From Vibrio taketomensis (lineage in GTDB: Bacteria; Pseudomonadota; Gammaproteobacteria; Enterobacterales; Vibrionaceae), in the NCBI RefSeq assembly GCF_009938165.1, contig NZ_AP019649.1, forward strand, positions 1,054,001-1,118,000: a stretch of DNA of 64,000 bases. Reading direction: 5' to 3'. The notes under the pieces are model-generated. The model saw nothing but the letters and a program-made list of their open reading frames with translations, made no database searches and had not been told where the DNA came from. Below are positions 45,368 to 54,751 of this stretch, one piece after another (positions within the stretch are counted from its first letter, which is position 1; every line of letters begins with the position of its first letter). The position numbers and the translations under genes are program-made.

Positions 45368-46343
45368 TTTCAAACTCCTGCAAAATCTTTGGCCTTGGTG
45401 CGCTGAGTGTTTTGAGGAAGGCTTCTATTTCAGTGATTGATTGCGCATCCATGGTGATGCCGAGCTGTCCTTGGGCCATAATCTGAATCGCTTGAGCAAG
45501 GGTTGGTGTCCGTCCGTCGTGAAAGTAGGGGGGAGTATTGGCGACATTGCGTAAACTGGCGACGCGAAAGTAATACTTATCGAGCGTATTTTCGGTGACT
45601 AAATGTCTGCCGGTGTCCTCAGAGTGATTGAGGTTGGTGAAGTAGCCAAATTTTTGAATCATGTTGCCACCAATATTTTGCCCTTGATGACATTGAACAC
45701 AGCCTACTTGTTGAAAGGTTTGCCATCCGCGTTTTTCCATGTTAGTTAGCGCAGATTCATCTCCATGTAAGTATTGATCAAAGCGAGCATTGGGCGTTTG
45801 TAAGCCGCGCATGAACTCAGCGAGAGCGAAACGTATGTTTTCTTGGTTAATGTCAAAATCTTGAACATCGGCAAATAGAGTCTGATACCGCGTAGAGCGC
45901 TGTACATAGTCCTCAATTTTTGTCCAGCTAGAGTCCATTTCAACTGGATTGGTGACAGGTCCATTCACTTGTTCCTCTAAACTATTGGCACTGCCATCCC
46001 ATAAAAAGCGATAGTTAAAAGACGAGTTAAATACCGTAATGGAGTTGCGAATTCCTTTACCATTTACGCCGGTTGAGACTGGAGTGTATTGTGCGCCATT
46101 GGTTTGCAGATCATGGCAACTCTCGCAACTGATGGCGCGGTTAGAAGAAAGATTAGGGTCACGGAATAGCGTCCAGCCAATTTTGGCAATATCACGGTTA
46201 AATTGAGTTTGTTCTGGGATGGGTTCAACCAATCTCATCGCTTGATAAGACTGCTGTTTATGATCTGAATGGTGATGGTCTTCGCCGCTGTGGACGAACA
46301 GCGGCAACAGGATCACTAAAGTTAGTATTTGCCAACGTGTCAT
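45360..46343 (-). CDS. Di-haem cytochrome c peroxidase-like (MauG family)
   Basis: 327 residues with two haem-binding CxxCH sites: SCESCHDL near 76 and GCVQCHQG near 222, plus PYFHDGRTPTLAQAI near the end. An N-terminal signal sends it to the periplasm, followed by a short His-rich stretch. It reduces hydrogen peroxide or modifies another protein. Directly upstream of, and overlapping, a hybrid sensor kinase. Confidence 0.85.
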   Translation of the reverse strand: MTRWQILTLVILLPLFVHSGEDHHHSDHKQQSYQAMRLVEPIPEQTQFNRDIAKIGWTLFRDPNLSSNRAISCESCHDLQTNGAQYTPVSTGVNGKGIRNSITVFNSSFNYRFLWDGSANSLEEQVNGPVTNPVEMDSSWTKIEDYVQRSTRYQTLFADVQDFDINQENIRFALAEFMRGLQTPNARFDQYLHGDESALTNMEKRGWQTFQQVGCVQCHQGQNIGGNMIQKFGYFTNLNHSEDTGRHLVTENTLDKYYFRVASLRNVANTPPYFHDGRTPTLAQAIQIMAQGQLGITMDAQSITEIEAFLKTLSAPRPKILQEFENE

Positions 46344-46451
46344 AGATAAAATTATTTTGTATATTTATCTATAAATTTAGTTGCATATGAAAATTTGCAA
46401 TCTAACCGCTGATGTTGGCGTCATCGGTATGCAAAACAGGTGCGTTAGGTT

Positions 46452-47384
46452 TTACGCCTCTCTTTGGGGTAAAAGCTTTTTACCAAAGACATTAACCAGC
46501 GCACCAAACATAATCATTGCGCCGCCCATATAAGTCCACATCGAAGGAATCTCACTAAATATCACAATACCAATTAAAGTAGAGAAGATGATTTGCACGT
46601 AAGAATACGCCGAAGCCGTGCCAGCAGCCTGTGTTTGCATTGCTTTGGTTAGACCAAATTGGCCAATTTGAGTAAAGACGCCAACCAACACTAACATCGC
46701 AATTAAGGATGGATTGGGTAAAACAAACTCATCCCACATTAAAAAGGTCGAGATGGGTAGTGCGACCAAAGGAAAATAGAAAATGATCACCGAACTGTCC
46801 TCGGTGCGACTGAGCTTGCGAACTACCACATAAGCAATTGAACTGGCAAATGCGCCTAGCAGGGCAACCATAACCCAGAATAATGGAAGTTCAGGAGCAT
46901 TGTTCACGTGGGATAAATTAGGTTGAACCATTAACCCTACGCCGACTAAGCATAGAAAAATACATAATGCAGTTGAGCGTTGAATACGCTCTTTAAGAAA
47001 CAGCAGACCCAGTAGAGCGGTAAAAATTGGGTGACAGTATTGAAGGATTGTTGCTTCTGCAAGTGGCAAATGAACCACAGCATGGTAGACGCACATTAGC
47101 GCTACGGTACCAACAGCACCTCGCAATAGCAGAAGTTTTCGATTATTGCCCCAAATCGAGATACCTTTACGCTTTACATCAAGATAGCTAAGGATAAGAG
47201 AAACTAACGCGCGTGCGGCGACAATTTCAAACACCGGAATGCCGTATTGGCTCACGTATTTGACGCAAGCAGACATAAGGGCAAAACCCAAGGCGGAAAG
47301 CAGCATAAATCTCACCCCAACAGGGATAAGATTGTTGAGAGTATTTGGCATGATGGTCGCAGTGGATGGGTTTTCAGTCATCAT
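46452..47384 (-). CDS. EamA/DMT-family transporter
   Basis: 310 residues with ten hydrophobic helices in two EamA repeats: LLSALGFALMSACVKYVSQY and later VMVALLGAFASSIAYVVVRK. These export amino acids, nucleosides or other small metabolites. Minus strand, alone. Confidence 0.8.
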   Translation of the reverse strand: MMTENPSTATIMPNTLNNLIPVGVRFMLLSALGFALMSACVKYVSQYGIPVFEIVAARALVSLILSYLDVKRKGISIWGNNRKLLLLRGAVGTVALMCVYHAVVHLPLAEATILQYCHPIFTALLGLLFLKERIQRSTALCIFLCLVGVGLMVQPNLSHVNNAPELPLFWVMVALLGAFASSIAYVVVRKLSRTEDSSVIIFYFPLVALPISTFLMWDEFVLPNPSLIAMLVLVGVFTQIGQFGLTKAMQTQAAGTASAYSYVQIIFSTLIGIVIFSEIPSMWTYMGGAMIMFGALVNVFGKKLLPQREA

Positions 47385-47462
47385 ATACCTAAGTCACCCA
47401 AAGGTGCTAGTTATCTTCGGTATGACTTGGCGTATCAGTGCTCAAGGGAGAGAGTTGAGCGC

Positions 47463-47753
47463 TTAACGATTCGTTTTGCGTGACTCTTCAGGCGAGTAGC
47501 TTTGCCACTTTAGACGACCATTGGTTTCAAAGTCAGTTGCGTTCTCACAACGCAATAGAAAGCCGCCAACCTCAAGCAGTGAGCCTTCGGAGTAGGCTTG
47601 TCCTTGGTAGTAGCAGAGTCGTTGGTTTGTGTTATCGCCATCGACGATAACGGCGGTGCGGTTGGGCGTTGAATAACTTTTCTCGCTCGCGACACTGACA
47701 CTCGCAATAACACTCAATCCCAAGCTCAATAAGACAAATAAACATTGTTTCAT
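47463..47753 (-). CDS. DUF1496-like small exported protein
   Basis: 96 residues with signal peptide MKQCLFVLLSLGLSVIASVS. The core LCYYQGQAYSEGSLLEVGGF and a later cysteine fit DUF1496. Its start overlaps the stop of the PLP enzyme gene by four bases (ATGA), so it is co-transcribed with it. Role unknown. Confidence 0.65.
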   Translation of the reverse strand: MKQCLFVLLSLGLSVIASVSVASEKSYSTPNRTAVIVDGDNTNQRLCYYQGQAYSEGSLLEVGGFLLRCENATDFETNGRLKWQSYSPEESRKTNR

Positions 47754-48667
47754 ACTGACTCTCCAAATTTGCGTTGGTAGCGTGGCAACATACTCTCATT
47801 GCCTAGTAATCCACCTTGGTGAATATAGAGCAAGGTTTTATCTCGATTATTGGGATACCAATCGAGTAGACACTGCCACATCATTGGGTCATAAAGTAAT
47901 TCAAATTCTACGCCAGTTTGTTGCTGTAGTTGCTGCCAAATTCGATAATCTTGCAGGTAGAGCTTGCCAAAATGATGTTTGCTCGCCGGTTCGATAATGG
48001 TTGGGTGGTCTGTTTCACCTAGCTGTTTAAATTGTAGACGCAGATAAGCACTGCCACCTACGCAGGCACACGTAATCACCTCAATCGCATGCTCATTAAG
48101 TTGATCATGATGTTTGAGTGCCTTATGAAGAAAGAGTGCGGTAGTCCCCGTTCCTGAGGGCAACGCAATGGCCCATTTTTGTTTTGGCTGAGTTAAAATC
48201 CACTCAGCAATTTCATTGGCAAGTTGCGTAACACCATATTCCGCCAGTTCGCAGCGTCCTCCTTCCGGTACAAATAAACAGTGTTCATCCGGTTGACGAA
48301 TTTGTTCAATGTAGTCAACTGGATGCGAGTTGCTCTCGGCAACAGGAATCACTTGTGCACCTAGGGCTAATGCTGCGCGGTAGTTGCCGGTTGGTGTCTC
48401 CTTCAGCCATTGAGGAATACGATCAACGTAAAACTCTAATTGCCAACCTTTGAGGTGTGCGAGTGCCGCCATGGAATACAAGGAGTTGGCTTGAGCACTG
48501 CCGTAACCAATCAATGTTGTTACTGCCGGAAAGTCATCTTCTAACAACGCCATAAACTTACGCGCCTTATTCCCCGAGAACTGCGGGTGTAGCTGATCGT
48601 CTCGCTTTAGGTAAAAAGGAATATTGCTAAATTGGTGCTGGGTGACGGGCGTGTCGGCGAGTTTCAT
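47750..48667 (-). CDS. ACC deaminase/D-cysteine desulfhydrase-family PLP enzyme
   Basis: 305 residues. PLP fold type II with the lysine in GNKARKF, then a SGTGTTALFLHKALK phosphate-binding loop and HQGGLLGNESM near the end. Enzymes of this family degrade D-cysteine or 1-aminocyclopropane-1-carboxylate; the substrate here is undetermined. The start at 48667 drops an unneeded eight-residue extension. Confidence 0.8.
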   Translation of the reverse strand: MKLADTPVTQHQFSNIPFYLKRDDQLHPQFSGNKARKFMALLEDDFPAVTTLIGYGSAQANSLYSMAALAHLKGWQLEFYVDRIPQWLKETPTGNYRAALALGAQVIPVAESNSHPVDYIEQIRQPDEHCLFVPEGGRCELAEYGVTQLANEIAEWILTQPKQKWAIALPSGTGTTALFLHKALKHHDQLNEHAIEVITCACVGGSAYLRLQFKQLGETDHPTIIEPASKHHFGKLYLQDYRIWQQLQQQTGVEFELLYDPMMWQCLLDWYPNNRDKTLLYIHQGGLLGNESMLPRYQRKFGESV

Positions 48668-48727
48668 TCTTAATCTGCAGTGATAAAACAACTAGGTCCC
48701 AATCATAACGGAAGGGGACCTTGAGTG

Positions 48728-49996
48728 TTATTGAAAAGTGATGCTTGCCATGCATCCGCGTGGTGCATGATTTTTCAAACTAAACTGCCAATGATAGCGA
48801 TGGCAGAGATCTTCAACAATTAACAGCCCCAATCCGTGGCCTTGTGTACTTGGGTTGTCACTTAGCCCCGGACCATCATCAATAATACGGATTTGATGTT
48901 GATCCACTTCTATCGTGATTTCGCCCTGCGGGGTTGCTGCAATCGCATTGCGAATAAGGTTGCCAACCACCATATTCAGTACCGGTTGGGAAGCGCGTAA
49001 GATTGGTGCAGAGGTATAACTCAACGTAATCTCAATCGCTTTGTCTTTGGCTTGGTTTGAGTTGTCTGCGACGATGGTTTCAAATTCGGTGAGTTCGATT
49101 TCTCTCAGCGGAGCATCGTCAACATTTCTCTCATATCTGACGATACTCAATAGCGCATCAACCATCGTAATCATTTGTGTTGTGGCGGTATCAATGCGGT
49201 CAATTTGGCGTTGATTGAACGGCTCCTGCTGACGTTTAGCCAGCAACTTGTTCGCGCCTTTAACCACTGTCAGTGGTGTGCGCAGTTCATGGCTGGCATA
49301 ACGAGCAAAGGCTTGTTCTCGTTTCAGCGCTAAGTTGAGATCTGAGCGATATTGGTTGAGGCGTTCGGTCAGGATCTGAAATTCTTCCGCTGCTTCTGAA
49401 GAGATGCTAAATGCGTTTTCAGCGTTACCAGAATGGTTTTGCAATTGATCCGCGATATTATTGAGAGGCTCGATCAAGCGAATTGAGAGTCGATATAAAA
49501 CGGTACCAAAAATGAACATCAACGTTGAGACGATCAAAACCACTATAAGGCTAGAATAAACGATCTCGTCTAAATCAAACTCGACATTATCGATTTTTGA
49601 CATCAGGACGATATCGTAACTCTGCCCATTTTTGGTGTAAGTGCCTTTGTATATCATGCGCGAAATTTCGCTTTGATTACTCTCCTCAAGCTCCACTTCA
49701 CCTAAGTAGTCTTCGTGTAACATTAAGTATTGGCGGTAGTCTTCAGGCACCAGTGACATATCATTGTAGGCATCAGTGAGCATGTCGATTTGGATTTCGC
49801 CATTTTCACCGGCAGTAAATCGCTGAATCGCGATGTCGCGATCGAGTAAAATTCGACGCTCACCCATGCGATCTTCCGACCAATGAATGGCCAAAGAAAA
49901 AACACTAAAGCTGATCAAACCAATGAGAAGTGACATACCGATAAAGAATATCGCCAATCGATTGGTTAAAGATTTGGTGCTGCCTAACAGTTGCAT
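48728..49996 (-). CDS. Sensor histidine kinase, CarS/VprB-like
   Basis: 422 residues. Two hydrophobic segments (about 13-35, about 144-166) flank a roughly 110-residue periplasmic domain. HisKA has ASHELRTPLTVVKGANK and HATPase has IIDDGPGLSDNPSTQGHGLG. Adjacent to its response regulator with a one-base overlap of stop and start. In V. cholerae the related CarRS/VprAB system controls lipid A modification and polymyxin resistance; the assignment here rests on similarity of the regulator and on the divergent glycosylation operon. Confidence 0.8.
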   Translation of the reverse strand: MQLLGSTKSLTNRLAIFFIGMSLLIGLISFSVFSLAIHWSEDRMGERRILLDRDIAIQRFTAGENGEIQIDMLTDAYNDMSLVPEDYRQYLMLHEDYLGEVELEESNQSEISRMIYKGTYTKNGQSYDIVLMSKIDNVEFDLDEIVYSSLIVVLIVSTLMFIFGTVLYRLSIRLIEPLNNIADQLQNHSGNAENAFSISSEAAEEFQILTERLNQYRSDLNLALKREQAFARYASHELRTPLTVVKGANKLLAKRQQEPFNQRQIDRIDTATTQMITMVDALLSIVRYERNVDDAPLREIELTEFETIVADNSNQAKDKAIEITLSYTSAPILRASQPVLNMVVGNLIRNAIAATPQGEITIEVDQHQIRIIDDGPGLSDNPSTQGHGLGLLIVEDLCHRYHWQFSLKNHAPRGCMASITFQ

Positions 49997-50673
49997 TATT
50001 CACTCATCTCTAAACGAAAGCCAATTTTCGGAATAGTCACCAGCAGCGGTTTTTCAAATGGTTTATCGAGCTGGTTTCGCAATTGGTAGATATGGCTGCG
50101 TAGCACGTCGTTGTTGGGTTCGCTCTCATCCCATAGTTTTTCTGAGATCTCTTGGCGAGTGACGATTTCTGGAGCTCGAGCACACAGCATTTCTAGGATA
50201 GTGTAGGTTGTCGGATTGAGTGCCAGAAGTTTTTCTTCTCGATAAGCCTTGCGTGTTTTTTGGTTGATGGTGACAGGGCCAAAAATAAGCTGAGTTGGCG
50301 CAATTTTTCCTCGATAACGTTTAATCAAAGCATTCATGCGAGCTTCGAGGATTTCAAGATCAAATGGTTTAGTTAAGTAGTCGTCGGCACCATGTTGAAA
50401 GCCTGTCAGCATGTCATCTCGACTATCTAAGGCAGTAAGCATCAGTACTGGTGTAGTATTACCTGCGTCACGGAGTTTATTGCATACGGTTAATCCATCC
50501 ATACGTGGCAACATCAGGTCGAGAATGATCATGTCAAAGTTACCGTTTAGCGCCAGTTGTAATCCCAATTCGCCATTGTCTGCGTAATCCAGTTCCATTT
50601 CTAAGCTCTCGAAGTAATCGAATAAGATTCCTGCGACTTCACGGTTATCTTCAACAAGTAATATTTTGTTCAT
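49996..50673 (-). CDS. OmpR-family response regulator, CarR/VprA-like
   Basis: 225 residues: receiver domain with the phosphorylatable Asp in MIILDLMLPRMDGL and a Lys in DYLTKPFDLE, then a winged helix ending with VLRSHIYQLRNQL and IPKIGFRLE. It is immediately upstream of the kinase gene and is divergent, by 161 bases, from a GT2/ArnT-like operon that it may control (inference). Confidence 0.85.
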   Translation of the reverse strand: MNKILLVEDNREVAGILFDYFESLEMELDYADNGELGLQLALNGNFDMIILDLMLPRMDGLTVCNKLRDAGNTTPVLMLTALDSRDDMLTGFQHGADDYLTKPFDLEILEARMNALIKRYRGKIAPTQLIFGPVTINQKTRKAYREEKLLALNPTTYTILEMLCARAPEIVTRQEISEKLWDESEPNNDVLRSHIYQLRNQLDKPFEKPLLVTIPKIGFRLEMSE

Positions 50674-50833
50674 AGGTCTTCTGATTGTCTTATATGGCCA
50701 TATTGAATCAACAATAGCGTGAAAAAAACGTCAATAACATTCTTTTCACACCTTCCCCCGTAGATTAGCCGCAGAACATCTCAAAGTTCCCACTTTGTCC
50801 TCTAACGTTGAAGTTAAACATTATGGCGGTTGT

Positions 50834-51838
50834 ATGGATTTAATATCTATTACTCAAAAACGTTTTGAATCGGCGATTACTCTCTCGGTTATCGTTCCTT
50901 ATTTTAATGAGTCTGCAGTGCTTCCTGCGTTGCATGCTCGTCTTACTGCGACGTTGGATCAGATCCCGGAGCGGTGTGAAATTATTTATGTCGATGATGG
51001 TAGCAATGATGACAGTCTACAGCTCGTTGAGCATTTTCAATCAACCAGCAGCATTGTGCGTAGTGTTTCGTTAAGCCGTAACTTTGGCAAAGAGTCGGCG
51101 ATGAGTGCAGGCCTTGAGTACAGCCGTGGTGAGGCGGTGATTCTTATTGATGCAGATTTGCAAGATCCACCTGAATTAATACCTCAAATGTTGGCAAAGT
51201 GGCGCGAAGGTTATGACGTGGTCAATATGCAACGCAAAGAGCGTCACGGTGAAACTTGGTTAAAGCGTCGTTCAGCGGCTGCTTTTTATCGTTTACTCAA
51301 TAGTTTAGCCAAAGCTTCTATTCCGGAAAATGTTGGCGACTTTCGCTTGTTGAGCCGCCGAGTGGTTAATCATATCAACCAAATGCCAGAGCGTAATCGC
51401 TATATGAAAGGGATTTTTTCTTGGCCTGGTTTTTCTCAGTACACCATGCAATTTGATCGCGACCCTCGTTTTTGTGGTGAGACAAAATGGAACTACTTTA
51501 AGTTATTTGGCCTAGCTGTTGATGGCATTACATCATTTTCTATTCGTCCTCTTCGATTGGCCACCTTGTTCGGTAGCCTTATCGCTTTAGGTGCATTTTT
51601 CTATGGTATGGTGATTGTCACGCAAACATTATTGTGGGGCAGTGATGTGTCGGGCTATCCATCGTTGATGGTAGCGCAACTGGCAATTGGCGGTATTCAA
51701 TTGCTTTCTATAGGCATTTTGGGTGAGTACATCGGACGTATTTTTATTGAATCGAAACAGCGCCCGCTGTTTTTGGTGCGCTCGGTAAAAGAGAAGCCGG
51801 CTGTGATGGTGTTTGAACCTATGGAGAAACGCGCATGA
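50834..51838 (+). CDS. GT2 glycosyltransferase, polyprenyl-phosphate type (ArnC/GtrB-like)
   Basis: 334 residues. GT-A domain with IVPYFNESAVLPALHARL, YVDDGSNDDSL, then ILIDADLQDPPEL, followed by two C-terminal membrane helices (about 237-262, 273-300). It transfers a sugar to undecaprenyl phosphate. ATG at 50834 is preferred over an upstream in-frame TTG. Overlaps the next gene by four bases. With the ArnT-like and GtrA genes it forms an envelope glycosylation set. Confidence 0.85.
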   Translation: MDLISITQKRFESAITLSVIVPYFNESAVLPALHARLTATLDQIPERCEIIYVDDGSNDDSLQLVEHFQSTSSIVRSVSLSRNFGKESAMSAGLEYSRGEAVILIDADLQDPPELIPQMLAKWREGYDVVNMQRKERHGETWLKRRSAAAFYRLLNSLAKASIPENVGDFRLLSRRVVNHINQMPERNRYMKGIFSWPGFSQYTMQFDRDPRFCGETKWNYFKLFGLAVDGITSFSIRPLRLATLFGSLIALGAFFYGMVIVTQTLLWGSDVSGYPSLMVAQLAIGGIQLLSIGILGEYIGRIFIESKQRPLFLVRSVKEKPAVMVFEPMEKRA

Positions 51839-53238
51839 GTTTTAACCGAGTTCATTTGTGGGCGATCTTAGGCACGGTATTGCTGGTTCGATTGATTTCT
51901 CTTGGTGCGTATCCGCTGATGGATACGACAGAAGCACGGTATGGCGAAATGGCGCGCTTAATGATCGAAACCGGAAACTGGCTCACTCCGCAGTTTGATT
52001 ATGGTGTGCCGTTTTGGGGGAAACCACCACTTTTTACGTGGATGAGTGCCACCGGGATTGAAGCATTTGGCATTAATGAATTTGCCGTGCGTTTTCCTCA
52101 TTGGTTGGCAGGCATTGCTGTACTGGCATTGATGGCGCATTTTGCACGCAAACAATACGTGAGTGGGTTAGTCACGACAGTCGTGTTAGCCACATGTGCG
52201 ATTTTTGCTGTTGCTGCGGGAGCGGTGATGACCGATATGGCGCTGACCTTTGGTCTCAGCCTTGCCATGGTTGGTTTCTATCAATGTTGGCAAGGGAGTA
52301 AGCGTTGGGGCTATGTGGGCTTTGTTGGATTGGCGATAGGATTGCTGGCTAAAGGACCATTAGTGATTGTATTGATGGGTATCGCGATTGTGCCATGGTT
52401 AGTATTACAACACGGTGTTAAAGGTGCGTTGGTTACACTATGGCAACGTATTCCGCTGTTATCGGGCGCCGCATTAATGCTGCTCATTGCGGTGCCTTGG
52501 TATGTTTTAGCTGAGCGCGCAACGCCCGGGTTTATTGATTACTTCATTGTGGGTGAGCATTTTAAACGATTCTTAGTCAGTGGCTGGGAAGGGGATCTAT
52601 ACGGCTCTGCACATGATGAACCGCGTGGCACGATTTGGCTGTTTTGGTTATATGCCGCCGCACCATGGTCAGTGGTTCTGCCGGTGTTGCTGTGGAAGAA
52701 GCGTCGCCTATTCATGCTACGTGAAGCTAAACATTTTCCTTTAGTGAGCTTTTTATTGTGTTGGATGTTGTCACCATTGCTGCTGTTCACCCTGTCTGGA
52801 AATATTTTGCCAGCGTACGTGTTACCGGGTATTCCGGCTTTGGGTATGCTCGTGGCGATGTTGCTGGCAGACGTTAAGCACGATCCTAAGTGGTTTAAAA
52901 TCACAGCCGGTTTAATGCCAGTATTGTTAATCGTTGCCGTAGTAGTGATCAACTTTGGCGTTGATGACAAGAAGAGCGACAAGATGATCTTTGCGAAAGT
53001 GAGTTCTGCGATACCGACGTTTTATGTTGGTGACCGTCCGTTCTCGGGGCAGTTTTATAGTCACGGTAAAGCACTTAAGTGGGATCCATCGGTGCAACTA
53101 CAAGCGATGCCTGGTTTTCAGTTGATTGGCAAGAAGCATGACGTGCAACAGCTAGTGCACGAACAAGCTCTGAATTGTGTTGTGGAATATACCGCTAAAA
53201 GCAAGCGTATTCTGTATCGCTGCACTCCTTCGAGTTAG
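51835..53238 (+). CDS. ArnT-like GT39 glycosyltransferase
   Basis: 467 residues. The first periplasmic loop has YPLMDTTEARYGEMARLM with the acidic residues expected in PMT/ArnT enzymes, then PPLFTWMSATG. It has 11-13 membrane helices and a C-terminal periplasmic domain. These enzymes move a sugar from a lipid carrier to lipid A or a protein. The acceptor and sugar are unknown here. Confidence 0.8.
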   Translation: MSFNRVHLWAILGTVLLVRLISLGAYPLMDTTEARYGEMARLMIETGNWLTPQFDYGVPFWGKPPLFTWMSATGIEAFGINEFAVRFPHWLAGIAVLALMAHFARKQYVSGLVTTVVLATCAIFAVAAGAVMTDMALTFGLSLAMVGFYQCWQGSKRWGYVGFVGLAIGLLAKGPLVIVLMGIAIVPWLVLQHGVKGALVTLWQRIPLLSGAALMLLIAVPWYVLAERATPGFIDYFIVGEHFKRFLVSGWEGDLYGSAHDEPRGTIWLFWLYAAAPWSVVLPVLLWKKRRLFMLREAKHFPLVSFLLCWMLSPLLLFTLSGNILPAYVLPGIPALGMLVAMLLADVKHDPKWFKITAGLMPVLLIVAVVVINFGVDDKKSDKMIFAKVSSAIPTFYVGDRPFSGQFYSHGKALKWDPSVQLQAMPGFQLIGKKHDVQQLVHEQALNCVVEYTAKSKRILYRCTPSS

Positions 53239-53240
53239 CG

Positions 53241-53675
53241 ATGAAGGTTTTGTTGAACTTGTTGCAGCGACCTTTTATTCGGTTCTGTGTTGTCGGTGGG
53301 GTTGGATTTATTGCTGACGCGTTGGTATTTGCGCTTTGCGTTGAGTTATTTGGTTTTCCTTTACTGTGGGCGCGTGCAATCTCTTTTGTGATCGCGGCGA
53401 GTGTGACTTGGTTTGGCAATCGTTGTTTTACATTCATGGATGTCGTTAACGGTGGAGTATCTTCGCTCGTACAATGGGGTAAATTTATGCTGGTGGCATG
53501 TTTTGCTGCGATACCTAACTTCGCTATGTTTCAGAGCGTGTTATGGTTATTCGATGATCAGGAATGGGTTCCATATCTGGCACTGCTTCTGGGTATTGTC
53601 GCGGGTATGTTGGTGAATTATTGCTTGAGTCGCCGCTGGGTGTTTTCTTCACAATCAGCTGCTCATCACCATTAA
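53241..53675 (+). CDS. GtrA-family membrane protein
   Basis: 144 residues with four helices: FIRFCVVGGVGFIADALVFA, then SFVIAASVTWFGNRCFTF and further down GIVAGMLVNYCLSRRWVF. GtrA proteins flip or move sugar-linked lipid carriers. It begins two bases after the ArnT-like gene and is followed by a strong terminator. Confidence 0.85.
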   Translation: MKVLLNLLQRPFIRFCVVGGVGFIADALVFALCVELFGFPLLWARAISFVIAASVTWFGNRCFTFMDVVNGGVSSLVQWGKFMLVACFAAIPNFAMFQSVLWLFDDQEWVPYLALLLGIVAGMLVNYCLSRRWVFSSQSAAHHH

Positions 53676-53690
53676 AACAGAACAATATAG

Positions 53691-53717
53691 ACGGCGCTTA
53701 ATCGCGCCGTTTTTTTG
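53691..53717 (+). terminator. Terminator after the gtrA-like gene
   Basis: ACGGCGC pairs with GCGCCGT around TTAATC, then seven T. Confidence 0.9.
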
Positions 53718-53730
53718 CTCGAAAGAGAAT

Positions 53731-53762
53731 AAAAAAAGCCCAGTGCAAGTGTGCGCTGGGCT
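53731..53762 (-). terminator. Minus-strand terminator with no gene upstream
   Basis: AGCCCAG pairs with CTGGGCT and the U-tract lies on the minus strand (A-run at 53731-53736). No protein gene is read from this strand for at least 300 bases; the interval 53763-54056 shows none on either strand. Confidence 0.65.
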
Positions 53763-54056
53763 GATACAAACTAATTTAGGAGTTAATTAGGAAAAAGCAG
53801 TGTAAATAAATACTGTCAGTAAGGGAGAGAGTTTGCGGCCTGTAAACTCGTCATATCCTCTTACACTTATTCAGACCCACCGATCGTCGAACAGTTCCCA
53901 AAAATCACTTTTTTTATTTATTTTTAATTATCAGCTAATTAGGAGAGCTTGGTTCTCTCTGAGGTCAGAACTTGCTCAAAATGTGATGTTAATTGGTTGT
54001 TAATGATGTTTTGTGCCTGTATATTTTCAAACAGGTGTTTAATACAGACGATTAAA

Positions 54057-54683
54057 ATGACTGCAAAGCTGAAGACAAAAGATAAGATTTTAGATGTCGC
54101 AGAATCCTTGTTTGCAGAGCATGGTTTCAATGACACCTCTTTGCGCACGATTACCAGTAAAGCCGGGGTGAACTTGGCTTCAGTGAACTATCATTTTGGT
54201 GACAAAAAAACGTTAGTGAGAGCTGTGCTTAATCGCTATCTAGAGGCGCTAATGCCTGCCGTATCCGATGCTTTGATCACTCTCAACTGCAATGAAACGT
54301 TTTCGATGAAGCACGTGTTTGAAGCGTTACGCGGTCCTTTGATGGCGCTGAATCATGTTCGTCCTAATGGAACCAGCCGTTTTATGTTGTTAATCGGGCG
54401 AGGATATACCGATGTTCAAGGCCACTTACGTTGGTTTATCACGACGCGTTACCAAGAATCGCTGACGCTGTTTGTCGATTCGGTACTGAAAGCCAATCCT
54501 AACCTCAGCCGTGAAGAAGTCTTTTGGCGTTTGCATTTCACACTCGGTACTTGTGTCTTCACCATGGCATCCAGTAAAGCTCTGGCTGAAATTGCCCACA
54601 ACGATTATGGGCAAAAAGTCGATGCCCAAGATGTATTAGACCAATTGATTCCCTATCTTGCTGCTGGTGTATCAGCAGAGTAA
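54057..54683 (+). CDS. TetR-family regulator (possible fatty-acid regulator, PsrA/FadR-like)
   Basis: 208 residues from the ATG at 54057: TetR DNA-binding domain KDKILDVAESLFAEHGFNDT with TITSKAGVNLASVNYHFGDK. The 36-residue upstream extension is dropped because it lacks any family match. It is 68 bases upstream of fadE on the same strand, so it is likely to control fatty-acid degradation, as PsrA does in related bacteria (inference). Confidence 0.75.
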   Translation: MTAKLKTKDKILDVAESLFAEHGFNDTSLRTITSKAGVNLASVNYHFGDKKTLVRAVLNRYLEALMPAVSDALITLNCNETFSMKHVFEALRGPLMALNHVRPNGTSRFMLLIGRGYTDVQGHLRWFITTRYQESLTLFVDSVLKANPNLSREEVFWRLHFTLGTCVFTMASSKALAEIAHNDYGQKVDAQDVLDQLIPYLAAGVSAE

Positions 54684-54751
54684 CCATCAAAAATAATAAC
54701 TATTTATAAGTACGCAAATACGTATAGAAACGTGAACAAAAGGAACTGGTT

